This document shows, in pieces, positions 52,438 to 60,768 of a stretch of 64,000 nucleotides of DNA. The stretch spans positions 1 to 64,000 of the forward strand of contig CBDFAX010000001.1 in assembly GCA_965245735.1 (NCBI GenBank). Direction: 5' to 3'. A program made the position numbers and the translations under genes. How positions within the stretch are numbered: position 1 is the first letter of the stretch; the number at the start of each line of letters is the position of its first letter. The DNA is from Abiotrophia sp965245735 (lineage in GTDB: Bacteria; Bacillota; Bacilli; Lactobacillales; Aerococcaceae). The notes beneath the pieces were generated by a model, which was given only the letters and a program-made list of their open reading frames with translations, was not told where the DNA came from and searched no databases.

Positions 52438-53619
52438 ATGAATACACTAATCGTGAAGAAGAAAGCCAGTCAAGGGCTAAAAAAGGGCAAGGCGCTGATT
52501 CAGTTAGCTGACGTCATGGAGCCAGGAGTAGCTGAGCGACTAGCCGAAGGCAGCATAGTTGGCTTAAAGTCAGTGGCAGGGCAGTGGCTGGGACTCATGC
52601 TAGTCGGGCGCCAACAGAAGGGCTTAGGTTGGTTGCTAACTCAGAATAGTCAGCTAGACGCTAACTGGTTAGAGCAACGGGTTCAAGATGCCTTGTCTCA
52701 GCGTCAGGCCTATTTTAACCGTTCAGACTTAACGGCCTTTCGACTTATCAATGGAGAAGGTGATGGCTTGGGCGGGGTGACGGTGGATTGGTATGCAGGA
52801 TTTATCCAGCTTAACTGGTATTCTCAAGGGATTTATCAATACCGCGACGAGCTAGTATCAGCTCTTAAAGCTAATGTTCTCAATATCTTAGGAATCTATG
52901 AAACCCAGCGTTTTGACCAGCAAGTGGCTGAACAAGCTATTAACCATCTTGAAGGTCAGCTAGCACCCGCACCAGTCACTATTCGCGAAAATGGCATTCA
53001 ATACGCTATTCATCTAGGACAAGAATGGATGACTGGACTCTTCTTAGATCAGCGGCAGGTGCGAGACTATATCATGCAGGGAGCTGCTGGCAAAAGCCTC
53101 TTAAACCTCTTCAGTTATACAGGTGGCTTCTCAGTAGCGGCTGCAATGGGGGGCGCAAGCCAAACCGTTAGCGTAGATGTGGCTAATCGTAGCCTAGCTA
53201 AGACCCAGGAAAACTTCGCGTTGAATGGGATAGAGACACCTAGCCAAGCGCATGAAATTCGTGTCATGGATGTCTTCGACTATATCCGCTATGCTAAGCG
53301 TAAAGGACTGACCTTTGACCAAGTTGTGTGCGACCCACCTAGTTTTGCTCGGACGAAGAAATATACTTTTTCTGCACTCAAAAATTATGGCCGGCTTGTG
53401 GCAGATCTTTGGTGTTTGGTGACCCCAGGTGGTCAACTAGTCTTATCTACCAATCACTCAGCCTATTCTTTAGAGGACTTTAAAGCAGATTGCTTGGCGG
53501 CTTGTCCAGACGCTGAACTACTGGCTCAATTTGGCTTGGGAGAGGATTTCCCGCGGTCAGAAGATGAGCGCAGTGATTACTTGAAAGTATTAGTCCTAGC
53601 CAAGGGTACCAAGGGCTAA
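52438..53619 (+). CDS. RlmI-like class I rRNA large-subunit methyltransferase
   Basis: 393 residues. An N-terminal PUA-like domain (about 3-70) is followed by a central RlmI-type domain (FNRSDLTAFRLINGEGDGLG) and a SAM methyltransferase core (LLNLFSYTGGFSVAAAMGGA; VVCDPPSFARTKK as the NPPY-type motif). The family methylates C5 of 23S rRNA cytosine; the exact site is not inferable. CAAAGGAG before ATG. Confidence 0.88.
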   Translation: MNTLIVKKKASQGLKKGKALIQLADVMEPGVAERLAEGSIVGLKSVAGQWLGLMLVGRQQKGLGWLLTQNSQLDANWLEQRVQDALSQRQAYFNRSDLTAFRLINGEGDGLGGVTVDWYAGFIQLNWYSQGIYQYRDELVSALKANVLNILGIYETQRFDQQVAEQAINHLEGQLAPAPVTIRENGIQYAIHLGQEWMTGLFLDQRQVRDYIMQGAAGKSLLNLFSYTGGFSVAAAMGGASQTVSVDVANRSLAKTQENFALNGIETPSQAHEIRVMDVFDYIRYAKRKGLTFDQVVCDPPSFARTKKYTFSALKNYGRLVADLWCLVTPGGQLVLSTNHSAYSLEDFKADCLAACPDAELLAQFGLGEDFPRSEDERSDYLKVLVLAKGTKG

Positions 53620-53709
53620 TTATTGTGATAAGGCGCTTTAATTTTTAGCTATTCTATGATAGAATTGTAGGGAATAGGTAGCAACCTAATTAGAGGAGGG
53701 ATTTAAGAT

Positions 53710-55524
53710 ATGCAATGTCCAAACTGTGGCAAGCCAGTCAGAAGTAAGACGCACTGTGCCCGTTGTGGCTACTCCTTCACGGAGAAGAAAGTGGTAAGGG
53801 AACCACACCAACAGGCTGAAGATGCCTTTGACCCAAATGCAGTCATGCCTCATGATGATTTGCATGAGACCATGGAATATGAAGCTTGGCGTAATACCCA
53901 AGAACTGAAGAATTTTGACCAAGAAGCGGTCAATCAGTCTCTAGATTTCCAAACAGAGGATGAAGACGAGGAATTAGTACCTGAATTCAAACCAAAACGC
54001 CGTCGTGGCTTTATGCGAGTGATTTTCAGCATCTTACAAATGGTAGCGGTGCTTATTCTCTTGTTCCTAGCTTTCTTGTATGGTCCAGAATTGCCTAAGT
54101 ACTTACCACAAGCTTTGAATGCAATTGGGATTAAGTGGGGTAATCAAAATACGGAAACTCCTGCCTCTACGACTTCTAGCCAAGTGGTTCAAGAATCTAG
54201 CAAGGAAGAGGCAAGTACTGCGACAGGTCTGCAGGCCAAAGATAAAAAAGTGGATGTTTCTAACTATCCATTCGTAACCTTAACCTTAACCTTTGAACGC
54301 CCATTAGAGAACTTAACACGTGATACCTTCAAGTTCTCTGTTGATGGGACTGAATTGACAGAATATTCTTTGGTTAAGGAATCTAATAATCTTGTCTTAC
54401 GTTACGTTGATCCAAGCTATCAAATTACTAAATCGACAGGTACTAAAGTCAATGTTGCCATTAAGGCTGATAGCTTAAGCTATAATGATCAAGTTGACTA
54501 TCAGACACCTGATTTAGGCTTAAGCCAAGACCAAGTTAAAGCCTTAGATACAGCTTTCAAATCGGACAGTAAGCAAATTCTTGCTTTACAAGAAGTAGGT
54601 AGCAAGGCTCCTTACTTATCAAGTACCAAGTCTACAGAAGCCTCCAACCTTTTTGCTTGGTTTGTTTTAGCTCGGACTTATCAATTGATTGATGAGAAGA
54701 AATTCGAATTGACAACCGAAGTTGAAATTCAGGAATCCTTGCGTATTGGGACAGGGGAGACGGCGATGTCAACTCATGCAATCGGCTCTAAGATTAGTAT
54801 CCAAGAGTTGATTGATGCAGTAGTCGTTTCTCAAGATGCCACTGCTTTAAATTACTTAATTCAACAAGTAGGGGGCGCCAATGAGTTAAATATCTGGCTT
54901 AACAGTCAAGGCTACTACTCTACTAAGATGAGCGCCAACCTAGGGGTTAATGACTCTGGTGATATCACAGGTGTGGCAACGAGTGCCTACGACTTGACTA
55001 ACTTGCTTAATCAGTTAGCTCAAGATAAGTTGGTTAATGAGAAGGTCAGTGCTGCACTTAAGGAAGCAGTTCTTAAGACACCAGTGTCTACTAAGTTTCC
55101 AACGGACTTGACGGGTGTGAAACGTCGCTATGAGATGACAACACCAGACCAAGCAGGGACGATGCATCACTATGCTGCTATCTTAGAGATGAACGGCAAG
55201 TCAGTGATTGTTGTAGTTCTAGGTGCCCCTGGACAAGGTGAAGCTGGTAATGCCAATGTTGCGACAATCGTTAAGACTCTTGCAGAATTTGACTTAGGCC
55301 AAGCTACTGCCAATGAATCTAGTTCATCTAGCAGTGATTCATCATCAACAAGTAGCTCTTCAGGGCCTGAATTACCTACTCAGGCTGAGCTTAACAATCC
55401 AAATGTGGAACCAGCTCCGGTCTTCGATTACTTCGATGATGATGGTGACGGCGTTCTTGATTCTACGCCACGACAAGGGCGTTGGTATTGGGACACCACT
55501 CGTGGAACCTGGCTTTACTATTAA
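53710..55524 (+). CDS. Zinc-ribbon membrane protein with degenerate beta-lactamase-like domain
   Basis: 604 residues. A cytoplasmic zinc ribbon (Cys3, Cys6, Cys16, Cys19) leads to an acidic linker, KPKRRRG, and one membrane helix (about 100-122). Outside are a Ser/Thr linker, a beta domain (about 175-270) and a class A beta-lactamase-like region (about 275-525). The SxxK motif reads S312-N-L-F, SDN reads S374-Q-D, and no KTG is seen. The fold therefore probably lacks hydrolase activity. The C-terminus has a Ser linker, an Asp-rich DDDGDGVLD loop that could bind Ca2+, and an aromatic end. GAGGAGGG precedes ATG. Confidence 0.78.
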   Translation: MQCPNCGKPVRSKTHCARCGYSFTEKKVVREPHQQAEDAFDPNAVMPHDDLHETMEYEAWRNTQELKNFDQEAVNQSLDFQTEDEDEELVPEFKPKRRRGFMRVIFSILQMVAVLILLFLAFLYGPELPKYLPQALNAIGIKWGNQNTETPASTTSSQVVQESSKEEASTATGLQAKDKKVDVSNYPFVTLTLTFERPLENLTRDTFKFSVDGTELTEYSLVKESNNLVLRYVDPSYQITKSTGTKVNVAIKADSLSYNDQVDYQTPDLGLSQDQVKALDTAFKSDSKQILALQEVGSKAPYLSSTKSTEASNLFAWFVLARTYQLIDEKKFELTTEVEIQESLRIGTGETAMSTHAIGSKISIQELIDAVVVSQDATALNYLIQQVGGANELNIWLNSQGYYSTKMSANLGVNDSGDITGVATSAYDLTNLLNQLAQDKLVNEKVSAALKEAVLKTPVSTKFPTDLTGVKRRYEMTTPDQAGTMHHYAAILEMNGKSVIVVVLGAPGQGEAGNANVATIVKTLAEFDLGQATANESSSSSSDSSSTSSSSGPELPTQAELNNPNVEPAPVFDYFDDDGDGVLDSTPRQGRWYWDTTRGTWLYY

Positions 55525-55529
55525 TGCAA

Positions 55530-55569
55530 AAAAAGAGCTGAGACGAATAATTCTGTCTCAGCTCTTTTT
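55530..55569. terminator. Bidirectional terminator between convergent genes
   Basis: AAAAAGAGCTGAGAC (55530-55544) / GTCTCAGCTCTTTTT (55555-55569): 15-bp arms with A-run and T-run, usable from both sides. Confidence 0.92.
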
Positions 55570-55588
55570 GGTATATGGATTCGGTAAA

Positions 55589-56101
55589 CTACTGAGCCTG
55601 TTTCTTAGCTTGAGGATTTGGCAACAGGCGGTTAACTAGAATGGCAATGGCAGAGCCAATGATAGCATCTAAGATTCGATTGGCACCATAATCTAAAAGG
55701 TGTTCTTTGGGCGTATTAAGGAAAACGACAAAGAATGTTGCGCTCGAATTAATGACGCTAGCTGGATGGTTGAAGGCATTGCAGAAGACAATGATTAAGA
55801 GAATTCCAAGACTGGCACCTAAAACCCGATAGATAGGTAGGGGGAGATTCATCCAAAGGGCAATCTGGGTCAATAAGATGGCGATGATGACGCCGAGGGT
55901 ATTGCCAAAAAGTCTAATACGACCAAATTTAACAGAGGTCTCGTGTTCAGTTCTCAGGGTAAAAACGGCAGCGATTGCCGCTAAGACAGCAGGTTGGCGG
56001 TGTAAAAGTTCGAAGAGGGTAATCGTTAAGCCGACCGCAATCATGGTCTTAAAGGTCCTCATTCCAACTTTAAAGGCTTTGAGGTCGAAATTTAGTTTCA
56101 T
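55589..56101 (-). CDS. Aromatic acid exporter family (ArAE/FUSC-like) membrane protein
   Basis: 170 residues, the N-terminal membrane domain of the ArAE_1 (DUF939) family. It starts MKLNFDLKAFKVGMRTFKTM, has RQPAVLAAIAAVFTLRTEHE and NRILDAIIGSAIAILVNRLL, and about five membrane helices. Longer members have a C-terminal cytosolic domain, which is missing here; the stop is clean and a terminator follows, so it is a short form rather than an obvious break. Substrate unknown. It is divergent from the next gene. Confidence 0.85.
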   Translation of the reverse strand: MKLNFDLKAFKVGMRTFKTMIAVGLTITLFELLHRQPAVLAAIAAVFTLRTEHETSVKFGRIRLFGNTLGVIIAILLTQIALWMNLPLPIYRVLGASLGILLIIVFCNAFNHPASVINSSATFFVVFLNTPKEHLLDYGANRILDAIIGSAIAILVNRLLPNPQAKKQAQ

Positions 56102-56171
56102 ACAGCTTATATTCCTTTGTAGAAGTTCTTAGGCTTAAGTGTACCAAAAAAAGAACTTGGGGACAAACCAT

Positions 56172-56199
56172 TTGATAGTTCACCTAAAAGGTGTATAAT
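56172..56199 (+). promoter_or_regulatory. Promoter with a palindrome in its spacer
   Basis: TTGATA (56172-56177), a 16-base spacer, TATAAT (56194-56199). The spacer contains CACCT-AAA-AGGTG (56181-56193), an inverted repeat placed where a repressor would block polymerase. Confidence 0.7.
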
Positions 56200-56232
56200 G
56201 GAAGAAAGTAATTCATCAATGAGGTGATATAA

Positions 56233-56751
56233 ATGAACCAAGCCCTTATCAGTATTGTACTTAATGCCGTCAAAGAAAAATATGTAACCGAAAAGGCCTT
56301 TTATACAGATAAACTCGGTATCAGTCCCCAGAGCTGGGATCGTTTCAAGAAGGGAGAACAGGGTCTCAAATATGAGAATGTCAAAATCCTGTCGACTCTC
56401 TTCACTGATTACGAATGGATGCTCGTTCAAAAAGTCGTTCGTAATGCAGAACGTCTGAGTGATGTGATGGCCAATCCAGTTAAAGAATATCAGTACCTCA
56501 AGTATCAGATTGCCCGCCGTTGGATTCATCAAGGCATGGCCCGTATGGAGTGGCACCACAGCGAACCTAATGAGGAAAGCTCAAATCGCAAATCTAATAT
56601 GATGATTTTACAAGTAATTGCTGATTATCATATCTGGGGTTATAGTGATGTCTTAGAATTACGGTTACCAGGCATTATTCGCCAACAAATTGAAGGCGAT
56701 GAGATTAAACTCTTGGAATGGTTTGATAACCAATTGAATGGTGAGCTCTAA
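56233..56751 (+). CDS. HTH-like protein of unknown function
   Basis: 172 residues. The first 70 look like a helix-turn-helix of the Cro/C1 type (EKAFYTDKLGISPQSWDRFK, then KYENVKILSTLF), followed by a helical C-terminal part (WDN-rich, ends FDNQLNGEL). I do not recognise the family. GAGGTGAT lies before ATG. It is followed after 38 bases by the glucosaminidase gene with no terminator, so the two probably share a transcript. DNA binding is inference. Confidence 0.65.
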   Translation: MNQALISIVLNAVKEKYVTEKAFYTDKLGISPQSWDRFKKGEQGLKYENVKILSTLFTDYEWMLVQKVVRNAERLSDVMANPVKEYQYLKYQIARRWIHQGMARMEWHHSEPNEESSNRKSNMMILQVIADYHIWGYSDVLELRLPGIIRQQIEGDEIKLLEWFDNQLNGEL

Positions 56752-56789
56752 GAGATATCAAAATAAGAAATAGAACAAGGAGGTGACCC

Positions 56790-57482
56790 ATGGCCAAAAA
56801 AGGTAAAAGCTACTATGCCAGGAAGAAAAAAGCTAGTAGTGGCTGGAACTGGAAAAAACTCAAAACTCGCTGGCGGAAGTTTCGTTTAGCCCTTTATCAG
56901 AAATTGGGCAAGGGGACCCTACTAGCTATTGGACTTACTTTGATTTTATTTTTAACTTACCAAGTAATCCAAGACCGTGGTGGTCAGCCGGAGAATAATC
57001 ATCAAGTGCAACACCTTAATCGGGAATCATTTGTTCAGAAATTAGTTCCTACTGCGCAACGTTTGCAGAAGCAGTATGGCGTTCTGGCTAGTGTTTCCTT
57101 GGCCCAAGCAATGGTTGAGTCGGATTTTGGTCAGAGCCAACTGGCCGCTAATTACTATAATCTATTCGGTGTTAAAGCTGAAGCTGGAGATCCAGATGGG
57201 GTGGATTTGGAGACCAAGGAATTTGTTAATAATGAGTGGGTGACCATCGTCGATCGTTTTAAGGTCTACAAATCTTGGGAAGACTCTCTAATTAAACACG
57301 CGGAACTAATTTTTTACGGTACATCTTGGAATTCTAAGCAGTATCAAGCAGTATTAGAGGCCAAGGACTATCAGTCCCAGGCACGAGGTTTACAGTCTTC
57401 CGGATATGCGACGGATCCAGATTATGCGGAGAAGCTAATTGCTGTCATTGAAGAGTGGCAGCTGACTCAATATGATAAATGA
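56790..57482 (+). CDS. Membrane-anchored glucosaminidase (GH73)
   Basis: 230 residues. A strongly basic N-terminus (about 1-40, Lys/Arg/Trp) and one membrane helix (about 43-63) lead to a GH73 N-acetylglucosaminidase domain. This has ASVSLAQAMVESDFGQSQLA with the catalytic Glu, NYYNLFGVKA, and FKVYKSWEDSLIKHAELI. It would cut peptidoglycan glycan strands near the membrane. There are no LysM or SH3 repeats. AAGGAGGTGA precedes ATG. Confidence 0.88.
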   Translation: MAKKGKSYYARKKKASSGWNWKKLKTRWRKFRLALYQKLGKGTLLAIGLTLILFLTYQVIQDRGGQPENNHQVQHLNRESFVQKLVPTAQRLQKQYGVLASVSLAQAMVESDFGQSQLAANYYNLFGVKAEAGDPDGVDLETKEFVNNEWVTIVDRFKVYKSWEDSLIKHAELIFYGTSWNSKQYQAVLEAKDYQSQARGLQSSGYATDPDYAEKLIAVIEEWQLTQYDK

Positions 57483-57557
57483 GTTGATATTTTTTCATGG
57501 GTTTAAGCAATAAAATATGTTACACTAGTATGGTAGAAAAATGAAGGAGGCAGCGAT

Positions 57558-58691
57558 ATGCCAGAGAAACATTACCCAGGCGCAACAGTAGGTATTATTG
57601 GATCCAGCGTTCATGCTGCTCTCTTAGCGCAAGCAGCGGGTAAGCTAGGTTACCGCGTAGCCAGTTTGGTCTTAAATCCTGAAAATTTAGTGCGGCAATT
57701 TGCGACTTGGCAAACAGTGGCCGAAGCATATGATGAAGCAACCTTGAGATTTTTTGCAGGTCGCATTGATACCGTTATTGTAGAGCCCGGCCTCTTGTCT
57801 AATTTGGCATTTAAGGTTTTAGCTGATATTACGGATGTCAGTTTATCAGAAGATTTACGAGCTATTGCTACCGACCGCCTTATCGAAAAAGCCTATCTAG
57901 ATGAGAAACGTTGCTTAGTTGCGCCCTTTGCTATGGTGACTTCGCTAGAAGATGTCAAGGAAGCAGTGGAGTTTATCGGCTTCCCTTGCTATCTCAAATA
58001 TACCCAACGGCACATTGAAGCTGTGAGCAGCCATCTCATTCTTTACAGCGAGGCTGACTATGAAGCTGCTCAAGCCAAAATTGCCTTGGGAACCTGTATA
58101 CTTGAGGCTTGGATTCCTAGCGAAAAAGTAGTCTCCTTGTCGGTGGTTCGGAACGAACGTGGGGAACTCTTGGTCTATCCACCTTTTGAACAAGTTCAAT
58201 CTAGTGCAGTGAGTGGTACGCAGGTCCGCTACCCAGTCAAACTCCATGAAGAAGTAGAGCGTGAAATCCGTCGCTTGGGGCGCTATTTAGTCGAGACTTT
58301 AGCCTTAGTGGGCTGTATGACCATTGATTTTCTGGTGACTTCTGCTGGCGTGGTCTATATTAATAGTGTTGAGATAGGTGCTAAGGACGCTGCCATGTTT
58401 ACCCTAGGTGCCATGTCCTTGTCATGTTATGAAGCCATGGTGCGCTCAGTAGTCGGATTACCTTTGCCTAGTCTAGTACCTTTAGCTGATGCGGCCATCG
58501 CCTTACCTCTAGAAGCCTTAAATGCTGAGCAGGTTATGACCCAATACATGCTACGGACTGACTGGGGCTTCGCGCTCTTTAATCCAATGGGACGTAATCC
58601 TCTGGATTTAGAAGGACAAGTTATTGTCACAGGAGAAAGTTTGGCTCATTGTCAACGTCAGATTGAGTTGACGGATATCTTGAAAAAATAA
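57558..58691 (+). CDS. PurK-like ATP-grasp protein, apparently degenerate
   Basis: 377 residues. The fold order is that of PurK (N5-CAIR synthase): an N-terminal Rossmann-like domain (GIIGSSVHAALLAQAAGKLG), then ATP-grasp (FIGFPCYLKYTQRHIEA) and a C-terminal part. The family metal/substrate signature NEIAPRPHNSGH is replaced by INSVEIGAKDAAMFT, and the usual glycine-rich ATP loop is altered. No purE or other pur gene is adjacent. I infer a paralogue that has lost or changed activity rather than a de novo purine enzyme. AAGGAGG precedes ATG. Confidence 0.75.
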   Translation: MPEKHYPGATVGIIGSSVHAALLAQAAGKLGYRVASLVLNPENLVRQFATWQTVAEAYDEATLRFFAGRIDTVIVEPGLLSNLAFKVLADITDVSLSEDLRAIATDRLIEKAYLDEKRCLVAPFAMVTSLEDVKEAVEFIGFPCYLKYTQRHIEAVSSHLILYSEADYEAAQAKIALGTCILEAWIPSEKVVSLSVVRNERGELLVYPPFEQVQSSAVSGTQVRYPVKLHEEVEREIRRLGRYLVETLALVGCMTIDFLVTSAGVVYINSVEIGAKDAAMFTLGAMSLSCYEAMVRSVVGLPLPSLVPLADAAIALPLEALNAEQVMTQYMLRTDWGFALFNPMGRNPLDLEGQVIVTGESLAHCQRQIELTDILKK

Positions 58692-58692
58692 G

Positions 58693-58724
58693 AAATAGGT
58701 AGCCTTATGGCTACCTATTTTTGT
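58693..58724 (+). terminator. Terminator after the PurK-like gene
   Basis: Perfect 12-bp stem AAATAGGTAGCC (58693-58704) / GGCTACCTATTT (58709-58720) and T-run. Confidence 0.93.
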
Positions 58725-58786
58725 TTATAAGTGTCAAGAAGTCATTTCTAGCCTTAAGAAAAAATCCGCCAAACTTAGCCCCAGCC

Positions 58787-58815
58787 TTGCATTCTGAGCT
58801 AATTCACGCTAGACT
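58787..58815 (+). promoter_or_regulatory. Probable popT promoter
   Basis: TTGCAT (58787-58792), a 17-base spacer, TAGACT (58810-58815). Confidence 0.55.
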
Positions 58816-58875
58816 AGAGAACAGGGGTTTTAGGCATTTGCTTAGAATGAAAGATTGCATAAGGAGGGTTTCCAT

Positions 58876-59715
58876 TTGAAGGAACATCAAGAAGAAAAAC
58901 AACAACCTTTTCTCTATCGATTTTTGGTAGGGATACTGATTGGCTCTGGCTTTATTGTGCCAGGGGTTAGTGGCGGGGCGCTTGCTGCTATCTTTGGAAT
59001 CTATGAGCGCATTATTGGTTTCTTGGCCAACTTAACTAAGAACTTTAAGGAAAATGTCCTTTATTTTATTCCGGTTGGATTGGGGGCGCTTTTCGGTATT
59101 GTCCTCTTCTCCTTTGGGGTCAGCTACCTATTAGCTAACTATGCTACTATCGTTTCTTGGTTCTTTGTCGGCTGTATCCTAGGGTCTGCACCTGCTTTAT
59201 GGCGGGAAGCTGGTAAAAAAGGGCGCAGCCATAAGGACTTATGGGTGCTAGCTGGATCTTTTATCTTTGGAATTGTGCTTTTACAGTTTGGTAGCCATCT
59301 CTTTAATGGCCAAGTCGAGGCTAACTTCATTTCTTGGTTTATCTCCGGGGCGCTAATTGCCCTAGGGATCCTAGTACCTGGCCTTAGCCCATCTAACTTT
59401 ATACTTTATATGGGACTCTATGAAAAAATGGCGACAGGATTTAAGCAGTTAGATTTAGCCGTTCTGATTCCAATTGGCTTGGGTGGCTTGGCAACCATTA
59501 TCTTGCTTTCTAAGCTGATTGAGCGTATTTTCCGCAGTCATTACAGTGTCTTCTTCCATTTTATTTTTGGGATTGTCCTTGCTTCAACGATTGAGATTAT
59601 TCCAAGAGACTACACTGGCTTTGGCTTGCTCCAATACCTACTCTGCTTCCTCACCCTGCTTTTGGGGACAGGGATGGGTTGGTGGATGGCCCAGCTTGAA
59701 GAAAAATATAAGTAA
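58876..59715 (+). CDS. popT: DUF368 membrane protein, PopT-type undecaprenyl phosphate translocase
   Basis: 279 residues with eight or more helices and the duplicated DUF368 motif: FIVPGVSGGALAAIFGIYE in the first half and ILVPGLSPSNFILYMGLYE in the second. DUF368 proteins have been shown to return C55-phosphate across the membrane for cell-wall synthesis. TTG 58876 is 8 bases after AAGGAGGG. The earlier TTG 58855 in the same frame lies upstream of that ribosome site. Confidence 0.9.
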   Translation: MKEHQEEKQQPFLYRFLVGILIGSGFIVPGVSGGALAAIFGIYERIIGFLANLTKNFKENVLYFIPVGLGALFGIVLFSFGVSYLLANYATIVSWFFVGCILGSAPALWREAGKKGRSHKDLWVLAGSFIFGIVLLQFGSHLFNGQVEANFISWFISGALIALGILVPGLSPSNFILYMGLYEKMATGFKQLDLAVLIPIGLGGLATIILLSKLIERIFRSHYSVFFHFIFGIVLASTIEIIPRDYTGFGLLQYLLCFLTLLLGTGMGWWMAQLEEKYK

Positions 59716-59720
59716 AACAA

Positions 59721-59745
59721 AAGCCCGGGAAACCGGGCTTTTTCT
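59721..59745. terminator. Bidirectional terminator between popT and the AraC gene
   Basis: AAGCCCGG (59721-59728), GAAA loop, CCGGGCTT (59733-59740), with TTTCTTT on one side and an A-rich stretch on the other. Confidence 0.9.
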
Positions 59746-60576
59746 TTAGGCATAGAGCTTGCGCCAATCGTAGGGAGCCAAACTTTTGACTCGTTTAAAG
59801 GCAGCAGAAAAGTTAAATTGATTGGCATAACCGACTTGTTGGGCAATAGATTGGATGGATAATTGACGATTAGTTAGGAGCTGGCAGGCAATATTCATGC
59901 GGTAGTTAAGAATGAATTGAGAAGGAGTTAAGCCCATTTCCTGTTTGAATAACTTGCTAAAGTAATTGCGATTCAGGTTGCAATGTTGTGCGATATCATC
60001 AATCGAGATAGACTCGGCAAAATGATCTTGAATAAAATGAATGGCCTCGCGAATATAAAAGTTGTGAATATCATTTTGAGGTATGAGTTGGGTGTGGTTA
60101 GAATAACGAATCAGGGCATCCATGACTAGGTAGAGTTGGCCAATTAAGAAAGACTCATGTTGCTTAGGGTTATTAATCAGTTGCATGAGGGGTGCCATGA
60201 TGTTATCTTGTACAGACTGTTGCTTAGGTTTAAAGAGATAATTAGAAGTATTAAAGCCCGCTTCCTGTAAGAAGTGCTTAGCTTTTAGCCCATTAAACTC
60301 AACCCAACAATAGGTCCAAGGATCAGCTTCATCCGCTTCATAAGCACAAATGCAGTCGGGTGTCATCAAGAAACCCTGCCCTGCAGTGAGTGTTTGTGCC
60401 TTCTGGCCTACCAGTGAGAAGCGCCCTTGGCCAGATAAAATGTAGTGGAAGAGATAGTTATGGGTCTGCGTGGGCCCCATGCGATGCAAGGGGGCACAAG
60501 CCTCGCGGCCAAATTGAATAGGATAAAGTTCAATAGACGTTTTGTTGTGGAAGACATAGAATTCTGCTTGGCTCAT
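59746..60576 (-). CDS. AraC family transcriptional regulator of the sugar locus
   Basis: 276 residues. An N-terminal cupin-like sensor domain (about 15-140; LHRMGPTQTHNYLFHYILSG, GQGFLMTPDCICAYEADE) is followed by two C-terminal HTH motifs (about 175-275): ISIDDIAQHCNLNRNYFSKL and LSIQSIAQQVGYANQFNFSA. This is the layout of MsmR/RafR-type activators. It is divergent from the ABC operon across 192 bases, so it is the likely activator of it. GGAGG precedes ATG. Confidence 0.92.
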   Translation of the reverse strand: MSQAEFYVFHNKTSIELYPIQFGREACAPLHRMGPTQTHNYLFHYILSGQGRFSLVGQKAQTLTAGQGFLMTPDCICAYEADEADPWTYCWVEFNGLKAKHFLQEAGFNTSNYLFKPKQQSVQDNIMAPLMQLINNPKQHESFLIGQLYLVMDALIRYSNHTQLIPQNDIHNFYIREAIHFIQDHFAESISIDDIAQHCNLNRNYFSKLFKQEMGLTPSQFILNYRMNIACQLLTNRQLSIQSIAQQVGYANQFNFSAAFKRVKSLAPYDWRKLYA

Positions 60577-60600
60577 AGAGATCCTCCTTTTCTCAATTAT

Positions 60601-60614
60601 AGTAAACGCTTTAA
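60601..60614 (+). promoter_or_regulatory. Candidate cre (CcpA) site near the AraC gene start
   Basis: AGTAAACGCTTTAA matches the cre consensus TGWAANCGNTNWCA at 12 of 14 positions. It lies just upstream of the AraC ribosome site. Confidence 0.55.
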
Positions 60615-60708
60615 AGTTTAGTCAAGCATGACATTTGTATAAGGGTTATTATATATCCGAATTAGAGTTTATGTTTTAAAAACGAATAGATAAAGTGATG
60701 AATGACTA

Positions 60709-60737
60709 TTCGAAAGCGCTATCTAAAATGGTATAGT
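60709..60737 (+). promoter_or_regulatory. Promoter of the ABC sugar operon
   Basis: TGG-TATAGT (60732-60737) is an extended -10 box. The -35 position (60709-60714, TTCGAA) is weak, as expected of an activator-dependent promoter, and overlaps the cre-like site. Confidence 0.6.
60711..60724 (+). promoter_or_regulatory. Candidate cre (CcpA) site overlapping the ABC operon promoter
   Basis: CGAAAGCGCTATCT matches cre at 12 of 14 positions and the palindromic form GAAAGCGCTTTC at 11 of 12. Its place on the -35 region implies glucose repression. Confidence 0.7.
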
Positions 60738-60768
60738 TAGGCTATCAAATATAAAAGGAGTGTTCTCA

